Shown: in pieces, positions 8,382 through 17,642 of the stretch | Numbering within the stretch: the first letter of the stretch is position 1 | Layout: each line of letters starts with the position of its first letter | Assembly: GCA_964518765.1 (NCBI GenBank) | Contig: CAZFJC010000003.1 | Location: 1 to 64,000 of the forward strand | Source: CAZPNX01 sp964518765 | GTDB lineage: Bacteria; Edwardsbacteria; AC1; EtOH8 | Direction: 5' to 3' | Length of the DNA stretch: 64,000 bases | Translations under genes and position numbers: made by a program | Notes under the pieces: model-generated | Told to the model about the DNA's origin: nothing | The model's input: only the letters and a program-made list of their open reading frames with translations | The model's database searches: none

Positions 8382-9839
8382 TCAGTATGCTTTGGCGAAT
8401 ATGGCCTTGACCCTGGCCTCGGCCCCGCAGTGGAAGCACTTGCCCGCCCCGACCGGCTGGTCGAACGGTATGCAGCGCGAGGTGGCCTTGGTCTCCTCCT
8501 TGATCCTGGCCTCGCACTCCCGTCCGTCGCACCACCAGGCCCGGACGAACCCCGGCGAGCCCTCGCCGGCCATCAGTTCCTTGAACTTAACGTAGTCGTC
8601 CAGCTCGAAGGTATTGGCCTCCATGAAGTCCTTGGCCCTCTGGTAGAGCGCTTTCTGGACCTTGTCCAGGGTAATCCCGAGCTCCTCAGCAAGCTTGTCT
8701 GCCGGAACGAACGATTTCTCCCGGTTGTCGCGCCTGGCCAGCACCACCTGCCTCTTCTCGATGTCCTTGGGCCCTATCTCTATCCGCACCGGCACCCCCC
8801 GCATCTCCCAGTCGTTGAACTTGAAGCCCGGCGACACGCCATCCCTCGAATCGAGTTCAACCCTGAATTTATCCTTTAGAACTTCTCGAACCTTTCCCGC
8901 CTCGGCCAGCACCCCGTCCCTCTCCGCATCCTTCCGCCAGATGGGGACGATGACCGCCTGCACCGGGGCCAGCCGGGGCGGCATCACCAGGCCCTGATCG
9001 TCGCCGTGAACCATGATCACCGCGCCCACGAACCGGGTGGACATGCCCCAGCTGGTCTGCCAGGCGTGCTGCAGCTTGTTCTCCTGGTCCAGGAACTGGA
9101 TGCCGAAGGCCTTGGCGAAGTTCTGTCCCAAATTATGGCTGGTGGCCGATTGCAGGGCCCGCCGGTCGCCCATCATGGCCTCTATGGAGTAGCTGCGCAC
9201 CGCCCCGGCGAACTTCTCGGAGTCGCTCTTGCGCCCGGCGATCACCGGGATGGCTGCCTGTTCCTCGGCGAAGGTCTTGTAGACATTGAGCATCCTCACC
9301 GTCTCCTCCTCGGCCTCCTCAGCCGTGGCGTGGGCGGTGTGCCCCTCCTGCCACAGGAACTCCAGGGTCCGCAGAAAGAGCTTGGTGCGGAGCTCCCAGC
9401 GCACTACGTTGCACCACTGGTTGATCAGGATGGGCAGGTCCCGGTAGGACTTGGCCCACTGGGCGAACATGTGATTGATGATGGTCTCCGAGGTCGGCCG
9501 GACGATCAGCGGCTCCTCCAGCTTCTTGCCTCCGCCGATGGTCACCACCGCCAGCTCCGGCGAGAAGCCCTCCACGTGCTCCGCCTCCTTCTTGAGGAAG
9601 CTCTCCGGGATGAACATGGGGAAGTAGGCGTTGCGGTGCCCGGTCTCCTTGAACATCTTGTCCAGCCCGGCCTGGATGTTCTCCCAGATGGCATAGCCGT
9701 AGGGCCGGATGACCATGCAGCCGCGCACCGGGGCATAGTCGGCCAGTTCGGCCCGCTGGATGACATCGGTGTACCAACGGGAGTAGTCCTCGCTGCGGGG
9801 CGTTACCTTAAGTTGCGAAGTTCTGTCTTCGGAAGCCAT
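8382..9839 (-). CDS. proS: Prolyl-tRNA synthetase, archaeal/eukaryotic-type (short form)
   Basis: The 485-residue class II synthetase has motif 1 around GCMVIRPYGYAIWENIQ, motif 2 with the R-W-E-L-R core and motif 3 around the GDDQGLVMPPRLAPVQ region. The C-terminal zinc-binding-like domain has Cys residues near positions 438, 444, 456, 468 and 471, and the chain ends in Tyr. There is no INS editing domain, which marks the ProS type 3 (archaeal/eukaryotic-like) form used by many bacteria. It charges tRNA-Pro. Its position inside a hydrogenase operon, next to a four-helix-bundle gene, has no obvious functional logic. Confidence 0.97.
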   Translation of the reverse strand: MASEDRTSQLKVTPRSEDYSRWYTDVIQRAELADYAPVRGCMVIRPYGYAIWENIQAGLDKMFKETGHRNAYFPMFIPESFLKKEAEHVEGFSPELAVVTIGGGKKLEEPLIVRPTSETIINHMFAQWAKSYRDLPILINQWCNVVRWELRTKLFLRTLEFLWQEGHTAHATAEEAEEETVRMLNVYKTFAEEQAAIPVIAGRKSDSEKFAGAVRSYSIEAMMGDRRALQSATSHNLGQNFAKAFGIQFLDQENKLQHAWQTSWGMSTRFVGAVIMVHGDDQGLVMPPRLAPVQAVIVPIWRKDAERDGVLAEAGKVREVLKDKFRVELDSRDGVSPGFKFNDWEMRGVPVRIEIGPKDIEKRQVVLARRDNREKSFVPADKLAEELGITLDKVQKALYQRAKDFMEANTFELDDYVKFKELMAGEGSPGFVRAWWCDGRECEARIKEETKATSRCIPFDQPVGAGKCFHCGAEARVKAIFAKAY

Positions 9840-9850
9840 ATTAGGCCAAG

Positions 9851-10291
9851 TAGCTGAGTTGCTAGTTCTTTCTGGTGTATTTGACCCCTGGGTGCTTCGA
9901 CTTCTGGAGATAGTTCATCAAAGATGCGATAATAACCGTGATTTCCCTGGCAAGCGAAGATGTGGAGTTGAATTCCTCGTCCGATATGTAGCCCTGGTCC
10001 AAAGCCGCGTAAAGAAGGCTTGTCACTTCACCGGCAGAACCTTTGGCTATTGATAAGTATTGTATGAATTCCTTTCGCCCACTTCTCTCATGTCCCTCTG
10101 CAATGTTGGACATAACAGAAACCGCGGCCCGACGGATCTGTGATTTCAGCTCGAAATCCTTGGAAAATGCTTCCTTCTTGGTGAGTCCGTATATTGCTTT
10201 GACCAAGGTGCGGGCTTTTTGCCAAGCAATGATGTCCTCGAAATGCCTGAAGGTGCTCATTCTCGATTTCCCAACTCTTGCAACTCCGCAA
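9851..10291. repeat. Imperfect inverted repeats bracketing a four-helix-bundle gene
   Basis: The reverse complement of 9851-9865 (CTAGCAACTCAGCTA) matches 10277-10291 (CTTGCAACTCCGCAA) at 12 of 15 bases. The left arm overlaps the stop of the four-helix-bundle gene; the right arm lies just upstream of its start. Both arms are part of degenerate GAGTTGC-type spacer phrases. Confidence 0.5.
9862..10260 (-). CDS. Four-helix-bundle protein (23S rRNA intervening-sequence type)
   Basis: The 132-residue all-helical protein starts with an F-R-H-F-E-D-I-I-A-W-Q-K-A-R segment. It holds the family core IRRAAVSVMSNIAEG near residues 43-57 and the R-K-E-F-I-Q-Y-L-x-x-A-K-G-S helix. It is close in sequence to the copy at 11259-11645, so the two probably descend from one element or duplicated. 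It separates the NuoH-like gene from the prolyl-tRNA synthetase gene. Confidence 0.92.
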   Translation of the reverse strand: MSTFRHFEDIIAWQKARTLVKAIYGLTKKEAFSKDFELKSQIRRAAVSVMSNIAEGHERSGRKEFIQYLSIAKGSAGEVTSLLYAALDQGYISDEEFNSTSSLAREITVIIASLMNYLQKSKHPGVKYTRKN

Positions 10292-10313
10292 AACTATAAA
10301 CTTAGAAACTCCG

Positions 10314-11216
10314 TCAGGCCCCCACCAGGGCGAACACCAGCCCCACCAGGGACGCCAGCACTACTCCAAAATAGTATACTAACGACTGGTCTATCCGCAG
10401 CCTGGGGTTGACCGCGTCCACCACCCCCACCAGGGCGATGGCCACCAGGATCTTGGCAGTCTGGATGACGAAGGTCAAAAACGGCGACAGCCCGGCCGGC
10501 CAGGGGAAGAACAGCTGCACCAACAGCAGGGTGAAAATAACCTGCCGGGCCAAAAAGCCCCAGCGGAACATGGCGTAGGTCGGGCCCGAGGTCTCGATGA
10601 ACGGCCCGCCCATCAGCTCGCCCTCGGCCTCGGGGATGTCGAAGGGCAGCTTGCCCAGCTGGGCCTGGATGGCCAGGAAGACGGCGGCCCCGGCGATAAG
10701 CAGCGACAGCGACGGCCCGGAGACCTGCTGCATCAGAGCCATCTCGGCGAAGCGGAAGCTGTGGGTCTTGAGGGCCAGGGTGATCAGGGCGATGAACAGC
10801 ACCGGCTCCACCACGAAGGCGGTCATCATCTCCCGGGCCGAGCCCACAAAGGCGTAGGGGGAGCCTGAGTCCATCCCGGCCAGCATGACGCAGGCCGAGG
10901 CGAACCCCATCAGGTATATGAAGAGGATGATGTCCCCTCCGGCGAAGGGCGCCCCGCCCCACAGCGGCACCAAGAGGCCGGCCGCCAGGGTGGCCGCCAG
11001 CGAGGCCAGGGCCGGAAGCGGCCCCAAGAACGAGTGCGGCGAGCGGACGTCGTCCTTGCCCAAGAGCTTCAGGATGTCCCAGTAGGGCTGCAGCAACGGC
11101 GGCCCGATGCGGGAGTGCACCAGGGCCTTGAGCTTGCGCAGGATGCCCTCCAGCAGCGGGGACACCAACAGCAGAAGGACCAAGGCTGCCGTTAACTTTA
11201 ATATACTGTTTGCCAT
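10314..11216 (-). CDS. NuoH / HyfC-like membrane subunit of group 4 hydrogenase
   Basis: The 300-residue protein has about eight helices and the NuoH signature regions: IGPPLLQPYWDILKLLGKD near residues 37-55, SAREMMTAFVVEPVL near 125 and PFDIPEAEGELMGG near 190-203. It anchors the peripheral electron-transfer arm to the membrane and forms the coupling site near NuoD. It is flanked on both sides by four-helix-bundle genes. Confidence 0.95.
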   Translation of the reverse strand: MANSILKLTAALVLLLLVSPLLEGILRKLKALVHSRIGPPLLQPYWDILKLLGKDDVRSPHSFLGPLPALASLAATLAAGLLVPLWGGAPFAGGDIILFIYLMGFASACVMLAGMDSGSPYAFVGSAREMMTAFVVEPVLFIALITLALKTHSFRFAEMALMQQVSGPSLSLLIAGAAVFLAIQAQLGKLPFDIPEAEGELMGGPFIETSGPTYAMFRWGFLARQVIFTLLLVQLFFPWPAGLSPFLTFVIQTAKILVAIALVGVVDAVNPRLRIDQSLVYYFGVVLASLVGLVFALVGA

Positions 11217-11224
11217 TTATGACT

Positions 11225-11671
11225 GTTTGATATGTTTGATTGGTTGGGCACTTGCCCGTTACTTGTGTTTCATCCCCTTGATAGAGGTTTTCTTAAGGTA
11301 GTCAATAAGGTTGTTTATCATGGTGGAGATCCCGGCAGCTTTGGTCGATAGTTCCAAATGTTCTCTCTCGGTAAAATATCGCTGGTCAACAGCCACGTAT
11401 AAATGGCTTCTCAACTCGCCGCATGAGCTCTTGGCTATAAAAAGGTATCGGATGAATTCCTTGTTGTTGCATCTCTCGAATCCCTCGGCGATGTTGGCCA
11501 TGACCGAAACGGCGGCCCTTCTCATTTGGTCGGAAAGCGCGTAATCCCTCCTGAAAGCTTCTCTTCCCGTCACTTCATAGATATTTCTTGCCAGATCACG
11601 GGCTTCCTGCCAGATCTTTAAATCCTCGAACTTCTTGACCGTCATCTCAACCAACAGAAAACAGGTCAAAC
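11225..11671. repeat. Imperfect inverted repeats bracketing a four-helix-bundle gene
   Basis: The arms are 11225-11246 and 11648-11671. The reverse complement of the left arm and the right arm share CAACCAA at one end and TCAAAC at the other, with small insertions between. The match is weaker than for the other copies but lies in the same position relative to the gene. Confidence 0.4.
11259..11645 (-). CDS. Four-helix-bundle protein (23S rRNA intervening-sequence type)
   Basis: The start was put at the ATG at 11645, since the upstream in-frame TTG would add eight residues not seen in the family. The 128-residue helical protein begins M-T-V-K-K-F-E-D-L-K-I-W-Q-E-A-R. It has the core MRRAAVSVMANIAEGFER near residues 43-60 and N-K-E-F-I-R-Y-L-F-I-A-K-S-S. 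It lies between the NiFe catalytic-subunit gene and the NuoH-like gene, where a standard hydrogenase operon would have these adjacent. Confidence 0.92.
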   Translation of the reverse strand: MTVKKFEDLKIWQEARDLARNIYEVTGREAFRRDYALSDQMRRAAVSVMANIAEGFERCNNKEFIRYLFIAKSSCGELRSHLYVAVDQRYFTEREHLELSTKAAGISTMINNLIDYLKKTSIKGMKHK

Positions 11672-11693
11672 TTATCCAACTTATCGAACTTCC

Positions 11694-13379
11694 CTATGTA
11701 GAACGTAATTGTTTGGTCCAATTAGCCAGCTCGTCCTGCGTGTATACCCTAACGCCCCCGGTGGAAAGGTCGCAGACCTCCATCCGCTCGGTGCAGCTGA
11801 AGCAGGGGTCGATGGAGCCCAGGATGATGGGCACGTCGGCCACCGTCTCCCCCTTGACCATCTCCTGGACGGTCGGCAAATTCGGATAGGTGGGGCAGCG
11901 CACCCTCCAGCGCAACGGCCGGTTGTTCCCCCCGGTCAGCAGGAAGTGGACGTCCTCGCCCCGCGGCGCCTCCACCGCCGAGATGGCGATGCGGCCCGGC
12001 GGGATCTCCTCGCGGATCTCGGTGATGATGTCTCCCTCGGGCAGCTCCATCAGGGCGTCCAGGCACTGGCGGATGATCTTGAAGGACTCGATGACCTCCA
12101 GGATGCGCACCAACGTCCGGCCCCAGACGTCGTTCGAGTCCGCGGTGATCACCTTGAAGTCCACCGCGTCGTAGGCGCAGTAGGGGTGGTCCCGGCGGGC
12201 GTCCATGGGCAGGCCGGCCGCCCGGGCCGTCGGGCCCACCGCCGCCCATTCGTGGCAGCCCTTTTTGTCCAGTATCCCCACCTTCTCCAGCCGCATCCGC
12301 AGGGTGGTGTCGTCCTTGATGGCGTCCAGGGCGGCCTGCCACTCGCGGTCCATGTCGTCGACCTTCTTGCGGATGTCCGGGACCATGGCCTTGGGGATGT
12401 CCCGCCGCACCCCGCCGATCAGGTTCATGCCGTAGGTCTTGCGGTTACCGGTGATCTTTTCGCACAGCCACATGATGGGCTCGCGCATCCTCCAGGTCTG
12501 CATCAGCACGGTGTCGAAGCCGATGATGTGCCCGGCCACACCCAGCCACAGGGCGTGGGAGTGGATGCGCTCCAGCTCCAGCATGATGGTCCGGATGAAA
12601 TCGGCCCGGCGGGGCGGCTTGATCCCGGCGGCGTGCTCCACCAGCTTGCAGAAGGAGACGTTGTGCACGAAGCCGCAGATGCCGCAGATGCGTTCGGCGA
12701 TGAAGGGAATCTGGTTGTAGGTCAGCTCGGCGTCGCCCAGCTTCTCGATGCCGCGGTGGGCGTAGAAGCCGCGGTAGTCCACGTCCACCACCTTCTCCCC
12801 CTCGACGTAGAGGCGGAAGTAGGTGGCCTCCTCGAACACCGGGAAATACGGTCCCATGGAGATGACCGTGGTGTTGGGCGGATTGTCCTTGAACTTGTAG
12901 GCGCACTCCGGCTTGGATTCCGGTTTGTCCTTATAGTCGAACTCCTTGCGCAGGGGGTAGACGCCCTGCGGCCAATCGTCGGCCAGCACCAGGCGCCGCG
13001 GGTCGGGGTGGCCCGGGAACTCCACTCCCAGCAGGTCCCGTATCTCCCGCTCCGACCAGTTGGCCCCCTTGATGACCGGGGTGATGGAGGGCACCGCCGG
13101 CTTGGCCGCGTCGGCCGAGACATCAAGGGTGACGAAGAAGTGCCCGGCGTCGAAGGTGAACAGGTGGTAGACCCCGAAGCGGTTCTTGATGTCCCGCTCG
13201 TCGGACCCGACCGACACCAGGTAGCGGCCCGGCGTCTGGTTGTGGATGAGGTCCACCGCCTGGACCACCGACTCCGGCTTGACCTCTACCCACAGCTGGT
13301 CGGGGATGGCCTCGGTGTGCCCGATGAGGCCCGCCCCCAGCTTGGCCTTGAGGATGGAGAGTATTTCCTGCTTGGTCAT
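11694..13379 (-). CDS. hyfG: Group 4 [NiFe]-hydrogenase catalytic subunit, NuoC-NuoD fusion (HycE/HyfG-like)
   Basis: The 561-residue protein has an N-terminal NuoC-like domain (residues 1-150, ending in the FPGHPDPRRLVLADDWPQG segment) fused to a NuoD/hydrogenase large subunit. Both nickel-binding motifs are intact: R-I-C-G-I-C with Cys232 and Cys235, and D-P-C-F-S-C with Cys526 and Cys529. This separates it from NuoD and from Cys-less Ehr relatives. The sequence continues T-E-R-M and a 29-residue tail, as in HycE, where HycI cleaves after the Arg; the HycI gene is in the same operon. It catalyses H+/H2 interconversion coupled to ion pumping. Confidence 0.97.
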   Translation of the reverse strand: MTKQEILSILKAKLGAGLIGHTEAIPDQLWVEVKPESVVQAVDLIHNQTPGRYLVSVGSDERDIKNRFGVYHLFTFDAGHFFVTLDVSADAAKPAVPSITPVIKGANWSEREIRDLLGVEFPGHPDPRRLVLADDWPQGVYPLRKEFDYKDKPESKPECAYKFKDNPPNTTVISMGPYFPVFEEATYFRLYVEGEKVVDVDYRGFYAHRGIEKLGDAELTYNQIPFIAERICGICGFVHNVSFCKLVEHAAGIKPPRRADFIRTIMLELERIHSHALWLGVAGHIIGFDTVLMQTWRMREPIMWLCEKITGNRKTYGMNLIGGVRRDIPKAMVPDIRKKVDDMDREWQAALDAIKDDTTLRMRLEKVGILDKKGCHEWAAVGPTARAAGLPMDARRDHPYCAYDAVDFKVITADSNDVWGRTLVRILEVIESFKIIRQCLDALMELPEGDIITEIREEIPPGRIAISAVEAPRGEDVHFLLTGGNNRPLRWRVRCPTYPNLPTVQEMVKGETVADVPIILGSIDPCFSCTERMEVCDLSTGGVRVYTQDELANWTKQLRST

Positions 13380-13423
13380 CTATCGCTTCTTTCGTATTTT
13401 CCCCAGTTGCCGACAGTCTTTTG

Positions 13424-14887
13424 TTACCAGGAAAGTGAGATGCCGGTGGTGATACCGGTGGTACCCACATAGTCATCCGGCTTGCCTGAGAGATGGAACA
13501 CATAGATCGGGATCTTGGCCTGATCCGCTACCTTTATCTCGATTCCCCCGCCGAAAACCGCGCCATATCCATGCGTGGACCTGTGGTTATAGTGCCCGCC
13601 CAGCTCAAGGTCCAGGTCCTCGGTGATTCCTACCGCTGAAATCTGGACGTACGGCTGTACTGGCCAGGACGGTTCCGGCGCCTTGGCCCGCAACCCAAGG
13701 CCGACCGCTTTGACGTCGACCGCAATCCGGACCTGGCCGCTAGGGACCGTGTTGTACTCCAAGTTGTTGCTCCAGCGCACTCCCTCGGCCATAAGGTCCA
13801 GAGGCTCGATGACGGTGTACCTGTAGTTGACGGTGTTGCAAGTTGCGCTTCTGGCCCCCTCCCCATACTTACCAAAGCTTTCGTAATCGAGGTGGGCATA
13901 ACCCAGCAATCCGGCGGAGATGTGGTGCCTGCGCTTTCTTGGGGCCGCTTCGGGGACGAACGGCATCGGCGTGATGGGCTCCATGGAAGCGACCGCCTCC
14001 GGCGTTCCCTTGGCCGCCGTTTCCGCTCCCGTCTGGATCAAGGGCACAACGGGTATAGCCGCTGAGGCTGTGGCCGGAGTCGAAGGCAGGACGACCTGCA
14101 ATGCGGTGACGTGCTCTTTCTCGATTGAACCCAGGTTTAAAGTCAATCCTGCCGTGAATCCGACCCCCGACATATTGAACCGTTCAGTCCTTCTAATGTT
14201 AACAGGCACATACTGGCCATATTGGTTGAGGATCATCTCGTAGCCGGTATAGTTAGTTATAGGATTGGCCGCCAGTAAGTATATTTCCAACGGGATTGAT
14301 ATCCTTTTACCTAATCTAAGCTCAAAACCTCCGTTTGCCCCCACACCCCATCCCGAACCTTCACGTTCCCATAAATGTGGGTAATGGTCGCTTGAAGTCT
14401 TGATGTCGACGGCGATGCTGTATACGTTGGCCTGAATGTATGGAAAGATGTCCTTGCTTCCTGTCCGGAAATTGTACCGGCATCCCAACCCCAATCCTCC
14501 GGCGGTGCCGTTGAGTGCGTATTGGTCCTGATCTGCCCGTTGGTTGACATAACCCCACCCGTGCAGGTCGACTGCAAGATCCCACCTCGGATTGAACGAG
14601 TAACGGTAGCAGGCATCGGCCGCCGAGGCCCACCTGGCGTCCATCTCGGTGAGTTTCAATGAGCTGTTTGCTGCGCGGAACAGTCCCAGTATCCCCAGAT
14701 GTATGTGATGCCGGCCCAGATCTACGGGCGTCACCCGCGGAACATCCACCGCCGGAGCCGGGGCAGGCGTCGCTTTTAACGTGTCTAGCGGCGGCTCAAA
14801 CGTTTCGTCGAAAACCTGGCACCAGGCGTTCATCGAGGCCGCCGCCAGGACAATCAGCATCATCGCATTGGATTGTATTCTGTACAT
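13424..14887 (-). CDS. Predicted outer-membrane protein with two tandem beta-barrel domains
   Basis: The 487-residue product has a signal peptide (about residues 1-22). Two related beta-rich domains follow, each opening with R-x-H-x-I/H-x-x-G-L-L/G-x-x. Domain 1 covers about 57-265 and domain 2 about 312-487, with a Pro/Ala-rich linker around residues 265-310. Alternating hydrophobic/polar strands, Gly/Tyr-rich turns and a C-terminal aromatic residue (final Trp) suggest small OmpA/OmpW-like barrels. I do not recognise the family. The gene sits between the antiporter gene at 14907 and the catalytic-subunit gene with short spacers, so it is co-transcribed with the hydrogenase. Confidence 0.65.
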   Translation of the reverse strand: MYRIQSNAMMLIVLAAASMNAWCQVFDETFEPPLDTLKATPAPAPAVDVPRVTPVDLGRHHIHLGILGLFRAANSSLKLTEMDARWASAADACYRYSFNPRWDLAVDLHGWGYVNQRADQDQYALNGTAGGLGLGCRYNFRTGSKDIFPYIQANVYSIAVDIKTSSDHYPHLWEREGSGWGVGANGGFELRLGKRISIPLEIYLLAANPITNYTGYEMILNQYGQYVPVNIRRTERFNMSGVGFTAGLTLNLGSIEKEHVTALQVVLPSTPATASAAIPVVPLIQTGAETAAKGTPEAVASMEPITPMPFVPEAAPRKRRHHISAGLLGYAHLDYESFGKYGEGARSATCNTVNYRYTVIEPLDLMAEGVRWSNNLEYNTVPSGQVRIAVDVKAVGLGLRAKAPEPSWPVQPYVQISAVGITEDLDLELGGHYNHRSTHGYGAVFGGGIEIKVADQAKIPIYVFHLSGKPDDYVGTTGITTGISLSW

Positions 14888-14906
14888 CTATCTATGTTGA
14901 TTCGTT

Positions 14907-16949
14907 TCACCTCACCACGAACATCACCACCATGGCCACGGCCGCGCCCAGCACCATCCATAATAGATACCACTGGGGGAAGCCGGAGTGGGTGCGGGAG
15001 AAGCCCTCCAGCATCTTGTGGCCCAGGTAGGCCAGCGGCCGGTACAGCCAGTCGTCCACGTCCAGCAGGTGCTTCAGCTTGAACGATTTCTTCAGCTTGG
15101 GCACCGGCCAGCGGGGATAGACCCCCTCCTGGGTGTATTTGCCGATTCGTATATTGAAATGCTGCTTGAACGTCCTGAAGTAGCTGGAAGCCAGGTAGCG
15201 CACCTGCTCCGGGGTCTGCACCTCACCCGAGTACCAAAGCTCCGAGACTTTTACTTTTGACCCTCCCGAGCGCCACAGCAGCCAGGCCAGGCCGCCCAGA
15301 CCGCCCAGGATCAGAAGAAGGTACAGCGGCCGGTACCAGGCCACCAAGCCTTCTCCGAAGTTCAGCCCCACCCCGCCACTTGAGAGATCGGCCAGCGAGG
15401 AGAGCTTCGGCCAGTAGCCCGGCGGCAGTAATGAGGACAGCCCGGCGTACAGCCCGCGAAGGACGAAGGCGGCCAGCAGGCCCAGCAGGATAGCCGCGGC
15501 CGCCAGCATCATCTGAGCTGTTATCATGGACTTCGGGACGTCGGAGGAGACCTCCCGGTTCAGCTCGGTGCGCTGGCCAAGGAACGAAAGGCCGAAGTAC
15601 TTGACTACCACCGCCAGGGTCAGCAGGCTGGTGAACAGGGCCAACAGCCCGCATATCAGGATGAAGGACATACTGTCCCCGGCATTGAGAGTGGATTGGT
15701 AGATGAGCCACTTGGAGGCAAAGCCGTTCATCAGCGGGAACCCGGCCAGGCCCATGCCGGCCACCAGCGCTGCCATCGCCGTCCACCTCATGTATTTCCC
15801 CAGCCCGCCCAGCAGGTCCAGCTGGCGCTGCCCCGTCTTGTACTGCAGGGAGCCGGCCGTGAGGAACAGCAGCGACTTGGAGGCGGCGTGGCTGACGATG
15901 TGGAACAGGGCGGCCGCCAGGGCCAGGGCCGCCAGAGCCGGGCTGATGGTGGAGAAGGAGAGGGAGACGCCCAGGGCCAGCAGAACGTAGCCTATCTGCC
16001 CCACCGAGGAGAAGGCCAGCATCCGCTTGGTGTCGTTCTGGTAGAGGGCGGCCATGGTCCCGATGAACAGCGAGCCGGCCCCGAAGACCGCCATCACCGT
16101 CCCCCAGGTGTGGGAGTAGGACGACACCGGCAGCATCCCCCAGAAGACGCGCAACAGGCCGTAGACGCCGATCTTGATCATCACCCCGGAGAGTATCGCC
16201 GAGACCGGCGAGGGCGCGGCCGGGTGGGCGTCGGGCAGCCAGTCGCCGAAGGGGAAGATGCCAGCCTTGGTGGCGAATCCCAGGAAGAACAGGAGCAGCA
16301 CGGTGTGCAGCAGGGCCGGGTTGTCCGAGGCCAAAAGGCCCATCACCGGGCGCAGGGCGTTCAGGTCGAATGATTGGCTGTAGTGGTAGAGGACGTTGGC
16401 GGCGATGATGATGCCGGCGGTGCCGATGTGGGTCATCAGGAAGTACTTGAACCCGGCGTTGACGTTCTTCTTGTCGCCCCACTCGTAGACCACCAAGCCG
16501 TAGGAGGTCAGGGTCATGAACTCCCAGAAGACGATGAAGAAGAAGAGGTCCCTCACCACCACCACCCCGAACATGCCCAGGATGAAGAGCAAAAACAGGG
16601 GGTAGTAGCGGGCCAGCGACTCCCTGTAGTGCTGCATGTACTGCACCGAGAACAGCCCGGCCGCCCAGGAGACCGCGGCGATCACCAGCAGGAAGACGGC
16701 CGACAGGGCGTCCACCTTGAGAAGGAACGAGGCCCCCAGCCCGGATATGAGGAACAGCGGCCTGTCCGGGTTGTAGGCCCCGCCGGCCAGCACTGATAAC
16801 GCCACATAGACGAAACCCAGGCTGGCCAGGCTCTGGAAGCCCAAAGAGACCCAGCCGATGCTGCGCCGGGAGTAGGGCATGAACAGGCAGGCGGCCGCTC
16901 CCAGCAGCAGGACGGCGAAGGAGGCCAGGATGGCGAATTGTATGGTCAT
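14907..16949 (-). CDS. Proton-antiporter-like membrane subunit (HyfB / NuoL-like, with C-terminal extension)
   Basis: The start was set at the ATG at 16949; an in-frame TTG at 16997 overlaps the preceding stop but would add an unlikely N-terminus. The 680-residue protein has the proton_antipo_M core with GDWLPDAHPAAPSPVSAILSG near residues 240-260. A long C-terminal part (about 480-680) has further helices, a soluble loop (YSGEVQTPEQVRYLASSYF region) and a final membrane helix. It is the largest of three antiporter subunits and probably the distal one. It was probably inherited with the 17643-19103 paralog. Confidence 0.93.
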   Translation of the reverse strand: MTIQFAILASFAVLLLGAAACLFMPYSRRSIGWVSLGFQSLASLGFVYVALSVLAGGAYNPDRPLFLISGLGASFLLKVDALSAVFLLVIAAVSWAAGLFSVQYMQHYRESLARYYPLFLLFILGMFGVVVVRDLFFFIVFWEFMTLTSYGLVVYEWGDKKNVNAGFKYFLMTHIGTAGIIIAANVLYHYSQSFDLNALRPVMGLLASDNPALLHTVLLLFFLGFATKAGIFPFGDWLPDAHPAAPSPVSAILSGVMIKIGVYGLLRVFWGMLPVSSYSHTWGTVMAVFGAGSLFIGTMAALYQNDTKRMLAFSSVGQIGYVLLALGVSLSFSTISPALAALALAAALFHIVSHAASKSLLFLTAGSLQYKTGQRQLDLLGGLGKYMRWTAMAALVAGMGLAGFPLMNGFASKWLIYQSTLNAGDSMSFILICGLLALFTSLLTLAVVVKYFGLSFLGQRTELNREVSSDVPKSMITAQMMLAAAAILLGLLAAFVLRGLYAGLSSLLPPGYWPKLSSLADLSSGGVGLNFGEGLVAWYRPLYLLLILGGLGGLAWLLWRSGGSKVKVSELWYSGEVQTPEQVRYLASSYFRTFKQHFNIRIGKYTQEGVYPRWPVPKLKKSFKLKHLLDVDDWLYRPLAYLGHKMLEGFSRTHSGFPQWYLLWMVLGAAVAMVVMFVVR

Positions 16950-16993
16950 GACGCTGTAGGTATTTTGATATATTAAGATAAAACCAGAATATG

Positions 16994-17593
16994 TCAAGGC
17001 TGTGCTTCGCCCTGTTCTGCTATATATGTATTGTATAGCACCACCAGGCTGTCCAACGGCCTCACTTTTTCGGTCGGCAATTTTTCCCTAAGTTTTTTAC
17101 TCGCATAACTTCCCCCCACCATGTAACCGGCCAGGGCGCCGATACCGCCACCGATCAATGCTATAAAGGGGGAGTCCTTGACCAGGGAAGCCTCGTCCTT
17201 GATGGACAGATCCCATGACATTATAAACATAAAACTCGCCATCCAGGCAATCGCTCCGCTGACCAGAGCGGCCTTTCTTTGACGCTTGTCGGCTTTCTTG
17301 TAAATCTCCTTTGTGGTGCCCGATAAAGCCTCGACTTCTGTAAGCAAGCTGTCTGCACTTGCCTCTGTGGCTACAAACAACCTTGTCTTCTTGCGGACTT
17401 CGTCAAGCTTGGTGTCGAAGTTTGAAGGAGTGCAGGCAGAGACATCGGGCCGTTCGATGGTTTTTTCTATCTTATCCGGCGGGCTGTAGAAATACGGCGG
17501 CTTCTGGACGCTGGCGCAACCGAACTGGGCAGCCAGCAGGGCACCAACCAGAAAAAAACGAAAAGGATTGAAATCCGTGGAGATCCGCTTCAT
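16994..17593 (-). CDS. Small lipoprotein of unknown function
   Basis: The start is the ATG at 17593. The 199-residue product has an N-terminal signal with lipobox (A-A-Q-F-G-C). A charged, probably coiled region follows at about 65-105 (KLDEVRKKTRLF, TTKEIYKKADKRQRKA). Two hydrophobic segments come next, near 110-130 and 145-165, with a glycine-rich GGGIGALAGYMVGG stretch typical of glycine-zipper proteins. No family is recognised. It lies between two antiporter genes, so a membrane-associated accessory role is possible but unproven. Confidence 0.7.
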   Translation of the reverse strand: MKRISTDFNPFRFFLVGALLAAQFGCASVQKPPYFYSPPDKIEKTIERPDVSACTPSNFDTKLDEVRKKTRLFVATEASADSLLTEVEALSGTTKEIYKKADKRQRKAALVSGAIAWMASFMFIMSWDLSIKDEASLVKDSPFIALIGGGIGALAGYMVGGSYASKKLREKLPTEKVRPLDSLVVLYNTYIAEQGEAQP

Positions 17594-17642
17594 CCGCAAA
17601 ATCCCTGGACTGATCTTGTCGAAGTCAGCGTCCTATTAAAAC

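Noticed and set aside
11694..13472. Long plus-strand open frame opposite the NiFe catalytic-subunit gene
   Set aside because: Its composition (Gly/Val/Asp/His-rich, no motifs) is typical of antisense frames in high-GC DNA. The minus strand encodes a complete hydrogenase subunit.
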